Origin: CAYYAQ01 sp964469555
GTDB taxonomy: Bacteria > Planctomycetota > UBA1135 > UBA2386
Reading direction: 5' to 3'
Assembly (NCBI GenBank): GCA_964469555.1
Contig: CAYYAQ010000070.1
Coordinates: 1-25,983 of the forward strand
Length of the DNA stretch: 25,983 bases
The translations under genes and the position numbers were made by a program. The notes below the pieces were generated by a model. It saw only the letters and a program-made list of their open reading frames with translations. It was not told the DNA's origin and did not search any database. Of this stretch, positions 1-7,701 are shown piece after piece (positions within the stretch are counted from its first letter, which is position 1; every line of letters begins with the position of its first letter).

Positions 1-47
1 GCGAACTGAACCATTACGCACGTGTTCGTGTCAGAGCCGCGCACATC

Positions 48-60
48 GTTGGGACCCAAC
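48..60. promoter_or_regulatory. 13-bp perfect palindrome upstream of the nor stub
   Basis: The sequence GTTGGG-A-CCCAAC is a perfect 6-bp inverted repeat with a single central base. It lies about 85 bases before the start codon of the truncated NO-reductase-like gene, so it could be an operator or a small hairpin. I do not recognise it as the site of a specific NO regulator; it does not look like an NsrR or FNR-type box. A palindrome this short could occur by chance in GC-rich DNA. Confidence 0.25.
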
Positions 61-144
61 CCACGTTGTACCCTGCACACTGCATCGCCAGGGTCGGCGC
101 ATCACCTTCCGAAACAAGTGAGCACGCCGAACCAGGAGCGACGC

Positions 145-300
145 ATGGACATCCTCAAGGTCATCGATAAGCGCGAGCAGTGGTGGAAGATCTTCGTGTT
201 GATCTTCGCCGTGAGTATCGCGGTCGTTGGGTACATCGGATTCAAGACCTACGAGGCCGCGCCACCGCTTGCGGACTTCAAGGACCAGCAGGGGCCGATC
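145..300 (+). pseudogene. N-terminal stub of a nitric-oxide-reductase-like (NorB/qNOR) gene
   Basis: A good Shine-Dalgarno (AGGAG at 134-138) precedes an ATG at 145. The first ~52 residues read like the start of a large-subunit nitric oxide reductase: a charged, Trp-rich start (KREQWWK), one membrane helix (FVLIFAVSIAVVGYIGF), then the periplasmic motif KTYEAAPPLADF followed by D-x-x-G. In the family this is followed by about 700 more residues with eleven or more helices and haem ligands. Here the similarity stops at about base 300, exactly where the convergent Ric gene ends, and the rest of the open frame (to 639) is only the antisense of that gene. The NO link of the neighbour supports the call. 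The gene is therefore broken by deletion, or misjoined. Alternative: another haem-copper oxidase with the same N-terminal helix. Confidence 0.6.
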
Positions 301-302
301 GA

Positions 303-1013
303 TCACTGCCCACGCGCGCGCGGGTGCAGGATGTTGTTCTCGAGATGGATGTGCTCGTGCAGTGAGCGCTCGAGGTCTTCCAGCGCCACCCAGAGTGCGC
401 GCCAGGTGTTGCAGGCGCCCTCCGGGACAGCGAATCCGTCGGTGAGCGAACGCACCGTGCGCAGCAGGTTGCCAAGCGTCTCGTGCTCCATCTCCATGAC
501 CTGCATCGGGGCCGTGGCCATCCCGCCCTGGCCGGACTTGATCATCGGAAAGAGGATCTCCTCCTCCTTGGGCAAGTGCTGCTCTATGTCGCCCTTGATG
601 GCCAACACGGTCCGGAGCAGCTCGTCGAAGCGGGCCTGATCCTTGGCGCCGTGCACGATGTGGACCTTGCGCATCATCGTCTCGATGCGCGGCAACTCCT
701 CCTTCAGCGGTTCGTGATAGACGGAGAGGATGTGGTCGATCAGCGCGTCGAGCGGCCTCTTGTCCCAGCGCTCCGCGGTTCCCTCGCGGCCAGCGATCTC
801 CTGCTCGAGCTCGGTGATCACCTGCTGGACGTCGACACCCTTGGCGTCACACGCCGCCGCGAGGGCCTGGCCGCCCGCGCAGCAGAAGTCGATGCCGCGG
901 CGTGCGAAGACGCGCGTGGCGAGGGGGTGTTCCGTAGCGACGGCGCCAACCGTCGAGTCTGCCGTGATGGTCATGACGTGTATGCCTTGTCTGGGGGAAT
1001 GGGTGGAGTTCAT
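303..1013 (-). CDS. ric: Iron-sulfur cluster repair di-iron protein (Ric/YtfE/ScdA family)
   Basis: This is a 236-residue cytoplasmic protein of the family that repairs Fe-S clusters damaged by nitric oxide or oxidants. Residues ~20-70 form the ScdA N-terminal domain, with the hallmark vicinal cysteines in DFCCAGG (C44, C45). Residues ~88-232 form the hemerythrin-like four-helix bundle, with candidate iron ligands in LIDHILSVYH (H94, H100), EQHLPKEEE (H146, E150), MEMEHE (H177) and LHEHIHLE (H219, H223). Its length fits the family. The first ATG (1013) overlaps the TetR stop by ATGA, which argues for translational coupling. A second ATG at 974, immediately before TITADSTVG, would remove a 13-residue extension and is an equally plausible start. 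The NO-reductase stub on the opposite strand fits a role in nitrosative stress. Confidence 0.88.
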   Translation of the reverse strand: MNSTHSPRQGIHVMTITADSTVGAVATEHPLATRVFARRGIDFCCAGGQALAAACDAKGVDVQQVITELEQEIAGREGTAERWDKRPLDALIDHILSVYHEPLKEELPRIETMMRKVHIVHGAKDQARFDELLRTVLAIKGDIEQHLPKEEEILFPMIKSGQGGMATAPMQVMEMEHETLGNLLRTVRSLTDGFAVPEGACNTWRALWVALEDLERSLHEHIHLENNILHPRARGQ

Positions 1014-1654
1014 GAGGTCGACAGGAGCGCGAGCAGCGCATCGACGACCTGTTCAGGCGAAGTGGTCGCCGTGGAGCGGTCTGCGTCCTTGTGCACGCCG
1101 CGCGACAAGATCAGTGAGTGCACCGTGCCGGTGAAGATCGGGAGCATCGTCTCGGGCGCGAGATCGGCACGCAGTTCGCCCCGCTCGACACCTTCCCGGA
1201 AGCTGGCCATCAGGAACGCCCGCGAGTGCTTCACGAGGACGCGCAGCCGGGCGACGGCGTCCTCCGGGACACACAGGTAGACCTGATTGGAGAGCAGCAA
1301 CCACGCAAGGCCCGGCGTCCCGCGGATCAGTTCGATCCGCCGCAGGGCGAGGGTCCGCAGGCGCTCGACCGGCGCGAGGTCCTCGGACGGGAAGGTCGCC
1401 TCGACGGCCTCGATCCCCACGTCCACTGCGGCGCTGAGAATCTCGTCGACGGTGGCGAAGTGCCGGAAGAGCGCGCCCGGCGTGAGGCCCACCTCGCGGG
1501 CAAGACTCGCGGCCGTCAGGGAGGTCGCGCCACTCTCGCCGATCACCCGCAGGGCCGCGTCCGCGATCTCACGGCGGCGGATGCTGGAGGGCTTGCGGCG
1601 GGTGGAGACCATGGATCGGGGAGAACTCGCGGAGGCGGCACGACCAGAGGCCAT
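1010..1654 (-). CDS. TetR/AcrR-family transcriptional regulator
   Basis: This is a 214-residue one-component repressor. A basic N-terminus leads into the classic TetR DNA-binding domain: RREIADAALRVIGESG at about residues 27-42, then the helix-turn-helix in SLTAASLAREVGLTPGALFRHF (about 45-66), ending in DEIL. The remaining ~140 residues are the helical ligand and dimer domain, which diverges too much to name an effector. It is the first gene of a two-gene unit with the Ric-like repair protein, whose start overlaps its stop. A perfect palindrome lies 12 bases upstream of the start, so autoregulation is likely. NO-linked control is inferred from context only; TetR proteins are not classical NO sensors. 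Confidence 0.88.
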   Translation of the reverse strand: MASGRAASASSPRSMVSTRRKPSSIRRREIADAALRVIGESGATSLTAASLAREVGLTPGALFRHFATVDEILSAAVDVGIEAVEATFPSEDLAPVERLRTLALRRIELIRGTPGLAWLLLSNQVYLCVPEDAVARLRVLVKHSRAFLMASFREGVERGELRADLAPETMLPIFTGTVHSLILSRGVHKDADRSTATTSPEQVVDALLALLSTS

Positions 1655-1665
1655 CGAGCGCTTGT

Positions 1666-1681
1666 AAGTAAACAGTTACTT
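1666..1681. promoter_or_regulatory. Probable TetR operator palindrome
   Basis: AAGTAA-ACAG-TTACTT is a perfect 6+6 inverted repeat with a 4-base spacer, in an AT-rich patch 12 bases upstream of the TetR start. Half-sites of this size, spacing and position are typical of TetR-family operators. I infer that the adjacent repressor binds here and controls itself and the coupled Ric gene. Confidence 0.6.
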
Positions 1682-1780
1682 GCTATTCGCCCACGAGCAA
1701 GCATGAACTGACCCCCTTCTCTGATTTTCGAGATCATCCCCCGATACGACGCTCGGCCGGACACGCCGCGAGCATGCCCC

Positions 1781-1912
1781 ATGAACCACCTGCCACAGAT
1801 CATCCAAGGAGGCATGGGCGCCGGAGTCTCTGGCTGGCCGCTCACCCCGGTGGCGAACGCGCCGGTGCCACCTCAGGCAGTTCCACAGGCTCTCCCAGGC
1901 ACAGACGAGTAG
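1781..1912 (+). pseudogene. N-terminal stub of a nitronate-monooxygenase/FabK-like gene
   Basis: From ATG 1781 the first ~21 residues, including LPQIIQGGMGAGVSGW, match the very conserved FMN-barrel opening of nitronate monooxygenase and enoyl-ACP reductase II proteins. The family continues with R-L-A-x-A-V and a further ~300 residues. Here the frame turns into a proline- and alanine-rich stretch and stops at TAG 1910-1912. Only strand 1 of the TIM barrel survives, so no activity is possible. This looks like a deletion remnant. The stop region overlaps a small minus-strand ORF. Confidence 0.6.
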
Positions 1913-2064
1913 AGACCGAAAGTGGGCGAGAGAGCGTTCGAAGACTGAACCGGATCGTATCCAGCCAAGGACTGGTAGATCGGAAGTGGTGAATAGACGC
2001 TGACCTGGCCCGAGGTGCCACCAGCGAGCGCGAGAGTGATCAGGAGGAAGGCAGGCGATTTCAC
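1873..2064 (-). CDS. Small secreted ORF, or N-terminal stub of a secreted protein
   Basis: This is a 63-codon ORF starting at GTG 2064, with GAGG six bases upstream. It begins with a convincing signal peptide (MKSPAFLLITLALAGGTSG, cleavage expected before QVSVY). The remaining ~44 residues are polar and rich in Ser, Tyr and Pro, with no recognisable domain. It may be a genuine small exported protein, or the front of a larger secreted protein cut off by a deletion, since a nitronate-monooxygenase stub lies against its 3' end. No function can be given. Nothing else is visible in 2065-2219. Confidence 0.4.
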   Translation of the reverse strand: MKSPAFLLITLALAGGTSGQVSVYSPLPIYQSLAGYDPVQSSNALSPTFGLYSSVPGRACGTA

Positions 2065-2219
2065 AGCGACCTCGTCATGGGGTGAAGAGAATCGGGGGCG
2101 ATGTGGCCGTCGCCCCTTGTCAAGGGCTGTGCGAGTCCGCAGCGAGGCTCTCTGGGCGGCGTCCTACCTTGCTAGCCGGGGAGGGCGAGGTCCGTCACGG
2201 CAAAAGGCAACAAGCCGGC

Positions 2220-3332
2220 CTACTTGGTAAGCCCGCAGCCGAAGCAGACCTGCAACAACACCCCGTAGTCCTCGCGCCCGGTCGAGTCCCGGTACTCGTA
2301 GAACGGGTTGATGCGAAGGCGCGTGTCCCGATCGATCGCGAACGAGAGCGAGCCCAGCACTCGCCCCAGCGTTCGACTCGAAAGCGCCGTCACGTCCGGC
2401 TCGATGTGGCGAAGCGTGTGCGTCAGTCCAAGCGTGAACCTCGGAATCGCGAACCACTCGACGCTGTTCAAGAGGTGCAAGACATCCTCATCTTGGCCGG
2501 CGCTGGTGGTCTGCTGTCCGATCGAGAGTTGATTGACCGACTTCCACACCTCGCCCTCCTTGTGAACCCAGTCGACGCCGACGCGCCAGAGTTCCCGTAG
2601 ATCGCGGTCCACGGTCTCTCCACCGCACGTGCCCTGAATCTCACCGGCCAGCAAGAAACCGCCGATCTCGTTCGCTCGGTAGGTCGGTGTGCCGATGCGC
2701 GTCGAGCTGAGCCAGCCGCCCTGGTAGTCGAAGGTGTCGCCCTTGCCGAGCGTCAGGGCGGTCTCGATGTCCAGGTCTTGAGACAGTGGCGTCTTCAAGA
2801 ACAGACCCGTGTCACGTCCAAAGCTCAGATCCAAGCCCGACTGGTTCGGCAGAAAGCTGTGACTCGGGTCGAGCCTCGGGTTGTGGCCGTAGGGCAGCGA
2901 CTTGTGGCCCAACCAGACCGCGGTTCGATCCCACTTCGTGTCGAGCTTCACCCAGGTATCCAACAAGCGCGGCTTCAGTTCGGCCTCGGGTTCGCGCGAG
3001 GCCGATCCCGGGCCGTTTTCGGGAACTGCCTCGAGGGCGAACTTCACATTCCAGGCGATCGGCTCGATCAGCCGCGTGTAGCCCCGTTGGATCCGCGTCT
3101 CGTCCTTCACGAACATCTCCATCGTGACCTGCGTTCGCGCGCCGAGGTCCGCAAGACCCCAGTGGTCGCCGGATTCCGCCGTGTCGTAGCCGCCGGCGAG
3201 GTTCAACTGGGGATAGAGGAAGACCTTGTCCGGCTTCTTGAGTTTCGACGTGGAGTCCTGCGCCGACACAGTCGCGAGGCTCGCACCCATCACCAGGAAG
3301 AGAAGCCCGAGTTCGCGGAGGAAACTGCGCAT
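2220..3332 (-). CDS. Outer-membrane beta-barrel (porin-like) protein
   Basis: This is a 370-residue exported protein with a clear signal peptide (basic MRSFLREL, hydrophobic core GLLFLVMGASLATVSA, then QD). The mature part alternates hydrophobic and polar residues throughout. It has aromatic-rich, strand-like segments ending in Arg/Asp turns and finishes with a run of short strands (FYEYRDSTGREDYGVLLQVCFGC), the usual look of an outer-membrane barrel. A stretch near residues 110-170 (TWVKLDTKW, VWLGHKSLPYGHN, LDLSFGRDTGLF) resembles phosphate-selective or OprO/P-like porins, but I cannot assign a substrate. It starts 7 bases after the stop of the upstream minus-strand lipoprotein gene, so the two are probably co-transcribed and may form one envelope system. 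Two cysteines near the C-terminus (CFGC) are unusual for a porin. Confidence 0.65.
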   Translation of the reverse strand: MRSFLRELGLLFLVMGASLATVSAQDSTSKLKKPDKVFLYPQLNLAGGYDTAESGDHWGLADLGARTQVTMEMFVKDETRIQRGYTRLIEPIAWNVKFALEAVPENGPGSASREPEAELKPRLLDTWVKLDTKWDRTAVWLGHKSLPYGHNPRLDPSHSFLPNQSGLDLSFGRDTGLFLKTPLSQDLDIETALTLGKGDTFDYQGGWLSSTRIGTPTYRANEIGGFLLAGEIQGTCGGETVDRDLRELWRVGVDWVHKEGEVWKSVNQLSIGQQTTSAGQDEDVLHLLNSVEWFAIPRFTLGLTHTLRHIEPDVTALSSRTLGRVLGSLSFAIDRDTRLRINPFYEYRDSTGREDYGVLLQVCFGCGLTK

Positions 3333-3339
3333 CGAAGAC

Positions 3340-4833
3340 CTAGTAGTCGTAGAGCCGACGGCGGATGCGCACGCGATCGACCAGCGAATCGGGCAGCCGC
3401 ACCCGCGCCATCCACACCGAGACGATGCGTTCGTAGGTCGCCAGGTACACCGTGAGCACCTTGCGCTCGATGCTCTCCCAGCCGAGGAACACCTTCTCGA
3501 CGCCGAGCTTCTGGTTGTTGACCCAGGTGCCGCTCGCGGTCTTCTTCAGTATCGAGTACGGCAGGATGTTGTCCGGGATCCGATCGGACTCGAAGCGAAT
3601 CGTGTCCTGCTTGGGATTGTGCCGACGCGACTTGGGGTAGGGATTGATGCCGAAGGCCAGCCCCTGGAAGGTCTGCTCGGAGAGCAGCGCGAGGTCGACG
3701 TTGCCGAGCACGATCTCATACTCCGCGTTCGCCCCTCCCAGCTTCAGCTGCACGTAGCACTCGGACCCCTCGACATCGAGCAGATCCACCTGCACCTCAT
3801 CGACATTCCTCAGCCAGGAGAAGTCGAAGACCATCGGTTCGCCGGGCTTGTAGAACCCGCAGCCCCCGAACTGCGCCAGCTGCACGGGTTGATCGAGCAC
3901 GTCTCGGTAGTTGCTGAACTCATCGCGATTCAGCACGAGACCGAACCTGTCCTTGTAGAACTGTTCCGGCACGACGGCTTCGATCTTGCGCGCGCTCTGG
4001 TGCCCGATCTCCAGGACCTTCACCGGCACCCTCCGCTTCACTCTGCGCAGTCCAGTGAGGTCGACGACCACCTCCTCGGCCTTCGCGGAGAGCGCTTCGT
4101 AGTCGAGGGTCGGGTCGATCGCGAGGTCGGGGTTTTTCACCCGCAGTAGCTCCGCGTAGAGCCCGTCGCTCATGTAGAACCAGGAGTGCGAGAGAGTTCG
4201 CTGTTGGTTGATGTTGATCAAGCCGGCGAGCCGCTCATCGAAGTCACCGTAGTCCTCGGTGAAGAGGATCATCTCCCACTTCGTGGGGTCGAGGCAGTTG
4301 TTCCAGATGCCCATCCGATAGGCGCGACCGGCAGCGTTCTTGGTCTCGGTCGTACAGGCGTCATCGAGCGCGATCTCGAACTCACCGTGCTCGCGACGAA
4401 AGCTGACGCCAAACCGCCCGTACTCCTCGAGCAGCAACTCGGGGTACTGCATCGCGCCCTTGCAATCGAGTCGTGGCGTGAGCCTCAGCAAGTCGACCGG
4501 ACCGACTCGGATCTTGGAACCGTTGCCGTCGACGAAGCAGATGTCGACCAGCACCGTGCCGATCGGCATCTTCGGCCGAAGCGTCATCAGCACCTCGCGA
4601 AAGCGCATCTCCTTGTCGTCGCCCGCGTAGCGGGTGTCCTTCTCCGAGGGATCGAACTGATAGCTCAGTCCCGGATCCTGTGCGCGCAGGGAAAGGCGGC
4701 CGTTTGGCTGGGCGGCGAAGAACCTGGCGATATCGACGGGCGGAGGAGCCTGCCCAAGTCCTTCACCGACGCGGAGCGCGTGGCAACTCGAGGTGAGGAA
4801 GGCGATCAGGATGGTACAGACCACCGCGCTCAC
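3340..4833 (-). CDS. Putative lipoprotein of unknown function
   Basis: I do not recognise the family. With the GTG at 4833 as start the protein has 497 residues and opens with a lipoprotein-type signal (SAVVCTILIAFLTSSC, lipobox Cys at about residue 17). It lacks a basic n-region, so a start further upstream is possible; the frame is open to ATG 5226. The mature protein is mixed alpha/beta with several cysteines and many charged residues. Strand-rich parts occur near residues 80-160 and again near 330-430 (KPGEPMVFDFSWLRNVDEVQVDLL, shortened here to its idea of repeated aliphatic strands). It ends in a very basic RVRIRRRLYDY. The stop is 7 bases before the porin-like gene, so a two-gene operon is likely, with a possible role at the cell envelope. 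Confidence 0.6.
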   Translation of the reverse strand: MSAVVCTILIAFLTSSCHALRVGEGLGQAPPPVDIARFFAAQPNGRLSLRAQDPGLSYQFDPSEKDTRYAGDDKEMRFREVLMTLRPKMPIGTVLVDICFVDGNGSKIRVGPVDLLRLTPRLDCKGAMQYPELLLEEYGRFGVSFRREHGEFEIALDDACTTETKNAAGRAYRMGIWNNCLDPTKWEMILFTEDYGDFDERLAGLININQQRTLSHSWFYMSDGLYAELLRVKNPDLAIDPTLDYEALSAKAEEVVVDLTGLRRVKRRVPVKVLEIGHQSARKIEAVVPEQFYKDRFGLVLNRDEFSNYRDVLDQPVQLAQFGGCGFYKPGEPMVFDFSWLRNVDEVQVDLLDVEGSECYVQLKLGGANAEYEIVLGNVDLALLSEQTFQGLAFGINPYPKSRRHNPKQDTIRFESDRIPDNILPYSILKKTASGTWVNNQKLGVEKVFLGWESIERKVLTVYLATYERIVSVWMARVRLPDSLVDRVRIRRRLYDY

Positions 4834-5226
4834 AAGGCCTGCCGCGGAACTGGACGGGTCCCGTGTGACGGGGACGGTCTTGGCTACACTGACGATGCGA
4901 GGGTCTTGACGGTACTGGTAGCCGATGGTGCATCGCTTGATCGCGGTGGATCCCTTGGCGGGTACTTCGCTCAACTTGCAGAGCCGGAAGCGACTCGGCC
5001 GGCGATCTTTCACCGGGGCAAGGCCAGCGCGCAGCAGCAGGGAGACGCCGCTGAGAATCGGAGCAGCGTTGAGGATGATGGCGAGGAACCCAAGGACCGT
5101 GCGGCTGGTTGGGCTCGCATTGTCGCGGGTCGAGGTTCCGTCCGAACGGGACGGTGTCCCTTCACCAGGCAAACTCGAGGCCCGCTGGCGGGGTGAGATT
5201 AGGACCGCATGCGGCTCTCTCTTCAT
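4834..5226 (-). other. In-frame upstream extension of the lipoprotein gene; possible Rieske-like remnant
   Basis: The reading frame of the downstream gene stays open for another 131 codons to ATG 5226. This segment has a hydrophobic helix (VLGFLAIILNAAPILSGVSL) followed by a basic stretch and RFRLCKLSEVPAKGS. That order recalls the N-terminal anchor and first strand of Rieske Fe-S subunits, but the cluster-binding CTH and CPCHGS boxes are absent. It may be the true N-terminus of the gene, a remnant fused in frame, or noncoding. A TATAAT on the minus strand just upstream slightly favours transcription from here. The assignment is speculative. Confidence 0.25.
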
Positions 5227-5252
5227 GATCTAAGTCTAGTCTGGTGAACATG

Positions 5253-5258
5253 ATTATA
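5253..5258 (-). promoter_or_regulatory. Possible -10 box for the minus-strand lipoprotein/porin unit
   Basis: On the minus strand the AT-rich patch reads GGTGATATAATCATG, with a consensus TATAAT at 5253-5258. No good -35 hexamer is present at 16-18 bases, only TCTCAA-like sequence. It lies about 27 bases before ATG 5226 and about 420 bases before GTG 4833. The rest of 5227-5517 holds no gene I can support. Confidence 0.3.
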
Positions 5259-5517
5259 TCACCCGCGGACAGGACTTGAGACGCGTAAGCAATCGTGGCG
5301 AACACTATTTTTCGCGTGCACGTCACATAGCTGTCGAGTGCGGTGTCCTGGAGCCGGCGGTTCGCGTATTCAGATGTGATCGAACGTGGACGCACTCGCG
5401 AGGGTCGCCCAGGTGCAGGATGACGAATTGGTGCGTGACCAAGTGATGCACGACGAAGTGAAGCCTGACGCTGTTGTGCGACCGCTGCGGCTGCGTCGTG
5501 ACCACAGGGCGGGACAC

Positions 5518-5634
5518 GTCGAACTGTACGACCACAGCACAGCAGCAGGCGAAACCAAGAACATCGCCGAGGCGAACCCGAAGCTGGTCGCGCAGCTCAT
5601 GGCCCAGCTTCAGCGGAGGTTGAAGCGCAGATGA
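5518..5634 (+). pseudogene. C-terminal tail of a lost sulfatase paralogue
   Basis: The last 38 codons of this frame begin VELYDH and contain ETKNIAEANP. They align with the end of the intact sulfatase just downstream (EELYDH, ETKNIAKANP) at about 20 of 36 positions, and an 18-base stretch around the ETKNIA codons is identical in DNA. The sequence upstream of 5518 has no sulfatase character, so the other ~460 residues of this copy are gone. Its TGA overlaps the ATG of the intact sulfatase by ATGA. That suggests two sulfatase genes once stood head-to-tail as an operon. Confidence 0.7.
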
Positions 5635-7139
5635 GAGCCGCTTACATCTTCGCCCCTACGCTGGCCCTGTGCGCGGCGCTGGGACCAGCCGCGCTCTGCC
5701 AGTCCAAAGACCGGCCGAACGTCCTGTTCATCGCTGTGGATGATCTAAACGACTGGGTCGGGTGCCTCGAGGGACATCCCCAGGCGTTGACGCCGAACAT
5801 CGACCGGCTGGCCGCACGCGGCATCCTGTTCACCAACGCCCACTGCGCCGCCCCATCCTGCAGGCCCTCGCGGGCCGCTGTCTTCAGCGGGAAAATGCCC
5901 AACGTCACCGGCGTCTGGGCCAACGGCAGCTCTGGGCTGCTGAAGCTCCACCCAAAGATCTTACACCTCCCCAAGGCCTTCGCCCGGGCCGGCTACCGCA
6001 CCTTGGGCACCGGCAAGATGGTGCACGGCGGATCGAGCGGGCGAAAGATGTTCGGCGAGTACTTCAGCGTCAGCCAGCGTTGGAGTCCGTTCACCAAGAA
6101 GGCCGTGAACTACAAGAAATCCGAACTGCCCTCGAAAGGGACCGACAACCCACGCCACGTCGCGACCGACATCCAGGGCAACCAGGTCATCCTCCCGCTC
6201 AATCGCATGCCGTCGGACCGGAAGCCAACCGAAAAGGGCGGTGAGTCCTTCGACTGGGGTCCGATGGACGTCCCCGACGCCAGCATGGGCGACACCCAGA
6301 TCACTGACTGGGCGATTCAGAAACTCGGCGAGAAGTCAGACGCACCCCGCTTTCTCGGCGTCGGCTACTACCGGCCACACATTCCCCTCTGGGCGCCGAA
6401 GAAGTACTTCCAGCGCTTTGTCGATGCGCCCGCCAGCTTGCCGCCGATCGCACTCGACGACCTAGACGACCTTGGCCCCGCCGCCCGAAACTGGGCGCTC
6501 AAGGCAGTCACCGCCGGCAGCCACGCGACGGTGTTGAAGCACAAGCAGTGGCGCGCCGCCGTCGAGGCCTACCTCGCCTGCACCAGCTTCGTGGACCACC
6601 AGATCGGTCGGCTCCTCGATGCCCTGGACAAGTCGAAGCTGGGTGACAATACGGTGATCGTCCTCTGGTCCGATCACGGTTGGCATCTCGGCGAGAAGCA
6701 ACACTGGGGGAAGTGGACCGGCTGGGAACGCTCCACCCGCGTCCCTCTGATCATCGTCCCGCCCAAAAATCTCGCAAGCCGCTTCGCCCCTGGCGGCTCG
6801 CGCTGCGATCGAACCGTGAGTCTCATCGACATGTATCCGACGTTGACTGCCCTGTGCGGGGTGGACGCCCCCAAGGACCTCGGCGGCGAATCCCTCCTGC
6901 CGCTTCTTCGCAATCCAAAACTGGCCACGGACCGAAGCGTTGCCACCCTCTTCAACCCCGGCAACGCTAGCCTCCGCACCGAGCGCTGGCGCTACATTCG
7001 GTACGCCGACGGGTCCGAGGAACTCTACGACCACGGCGCCGCGACTGCGGAAACCAAGAACATCGCCAAGGCGAACCCAACTGTCGTCGAGAAACTCCGG
7101 GCTCGCCTTCAGAAGCAGTTAGCACTCGGACAGCGCTAG
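5631..7139 (+). CDS. Secreted formylglycine-dependent sulfatase (iduronate-2-/choline-sulfatase-like)
   Basis: This is a 502-residue exported type I sulfatase that would hydrolyse sulfate esters, probably on a sulfated polysaccharide or glycan. A signal peptide covers residues ~1-23. The catalytic domain opens with RPNVLFIAVDDLNDW, where D37 and D38 are metal ligands. The formylglycine signature is CRPSRAAVFSG, with C77 as the residue converted by a formylglycine-generating enzyme. Further active-site blocks are GTGKMVHGG, FLGVGYYRPHIPLWAP (family K/H region), and VIVLWSDHGWHLGEKQHWGKWTGWE (shortened: SDHGWHLGEKQHWGK), which supplies the second metal Asp-His pair and Lys. The C-terminal subdomain ends ELYDH...ETKNIA. 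Length and motif order match the iduronate-2-sulfatase-like group. Its start overlaps the tail of a degraded paralogue. Confidence 0.92.
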   Translation: MRAAYIFAPTLALCAALGPAALCQSKDRPNVLFIAVDDLNDWVGCLEGHPQALTPNIDRLAARGILFTNAHCAAPSCRPSRAAVFSGKMPNVTGVWANGSSGLLKLHPKILHLPKAFARAGYRTLGTGKMVHGGSSGRKMFGEYFSVSQRWSPFTKKAVNYKKSELPSKGTDNPRHVATDIQGNQVILPLNRMPSDRKPTEKGGESFDWGPMDVPDASMGDTQITDWAIQKLGEKSDAPRFLGVGYYRPHIPLWAPKKYFQRFVDAPASLPPIALDDLDDLGPAARNWALKAVTAGSHATVLKHKQWRAAVEAYLACTSFVDHQIGRLLDALDKSKLGDNTVIVLWSDHGWHLGEKQHWGKWTGWERSTRVPLIIVPPKNLASRFAPGGSRCDRTVSLIDMYPTLTALCGVDAPKDLGGESLLPLLRNPKLATDRSVATLFNPGNASLRTERWRYIRYADGSEELYDHGAATAETKNIAKANPTVVEKLRARLQKQLALGQR

Positions 7140-7264
7140 AGAGTACTTGCGCCACGCCCACGGAGGGTAGGAAGGATGACCCCGGATTTTCGACGAAACC
7201 GATTCAACCCTAACCCCCAAGCCAGTGTTTACCCCCGTCAGGCAAGAACCCTGGGCCGGGCCGG

Positions 7265-7672
7265 TCAGCATCGAGTTGCCGCCCGCCAGTTGCGTAGGAA
7301 GATCTTCCAGCAGGTGCCCAGCAAGCAGACCACCACGATCAGGCCCCAGCCGATGCGGGCTTCGTATCGGTCGATGCTGTCGAGTTCGGTGTGGGGACTT
7401 CGTGTCTCTCCGTTCTGCCGTGAGTGGAAGGAAAACCCCCACATGTTCCGTTCCTCTTCGACCCACGCATGCAGCGCGTCGATCGCCGTGGTTCCGTGTG
7501 TCTCTTGCGGGTTCGGGCCGCTGAACTCGACCCACGCCCATCCCACCTGGCCCGACGCCGAATAGAACGTCCACACCGAATTGGCAGACGGCTCCGATTC
7601 GTGGGTCCACGGGGTGGCGTGGCTCAGCAGCCACAGCAAGCTAACCGTCAACAGTCCGATCCACGTTCGCAT
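7265..7672 (-). CDS. Small exported or membrane-anchored protein of unknown function
   Basis: I chose ATG 7672 because GAGG lies eight bases upstream and a signal or membrane helix follows at once (MRTWIGLLTVSLLWLLSHA). That gives 135 residues. The central ~75 residues are polar and Trp-rich (SVWTFYSASGQVGWAWVEF, then HAWVEEERNMWGFSFHSR). A second helix (IGWGLIVVVCLLGTCWKIFL) lies near the C-terminus, with a basic cytoplasmic end (RNWRAATRC). The topology suggests an exported central domain held by one or two helices. A longer frame to 7774 exists but lacks a ribosome-binding site. I recognise no family. Confidence 0.55.
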   Translation of the reverse strand: MRTWIGLLTVSLLWLLSHATPWTHESEPSANSVWTFYSASGQVGWAWVEFSGPNPQETHGTTAIDALHAWVEEERNMWGFSFHSRQNGETRSPHTELDSIDRYEARIGWGLIVVVCLLGTCWKIFLRNWRAATRC

Positions 7673-7701
7673 CACGACACCTCGGGCGGCGGATAGGCGT
7701 T

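Noticed and set aside
3226..5196. Long plus-strand frames (3226-4149 and 4186-5196) opposite the lipoprotein and porin genes
   Set aside because: Their translations are rich in Leu, His, Asp, Val and Arg in the pattern produced by reading the antisense of a GC-rich gene; no domain or start signal was found, and the minus strand gives coherent proteins.
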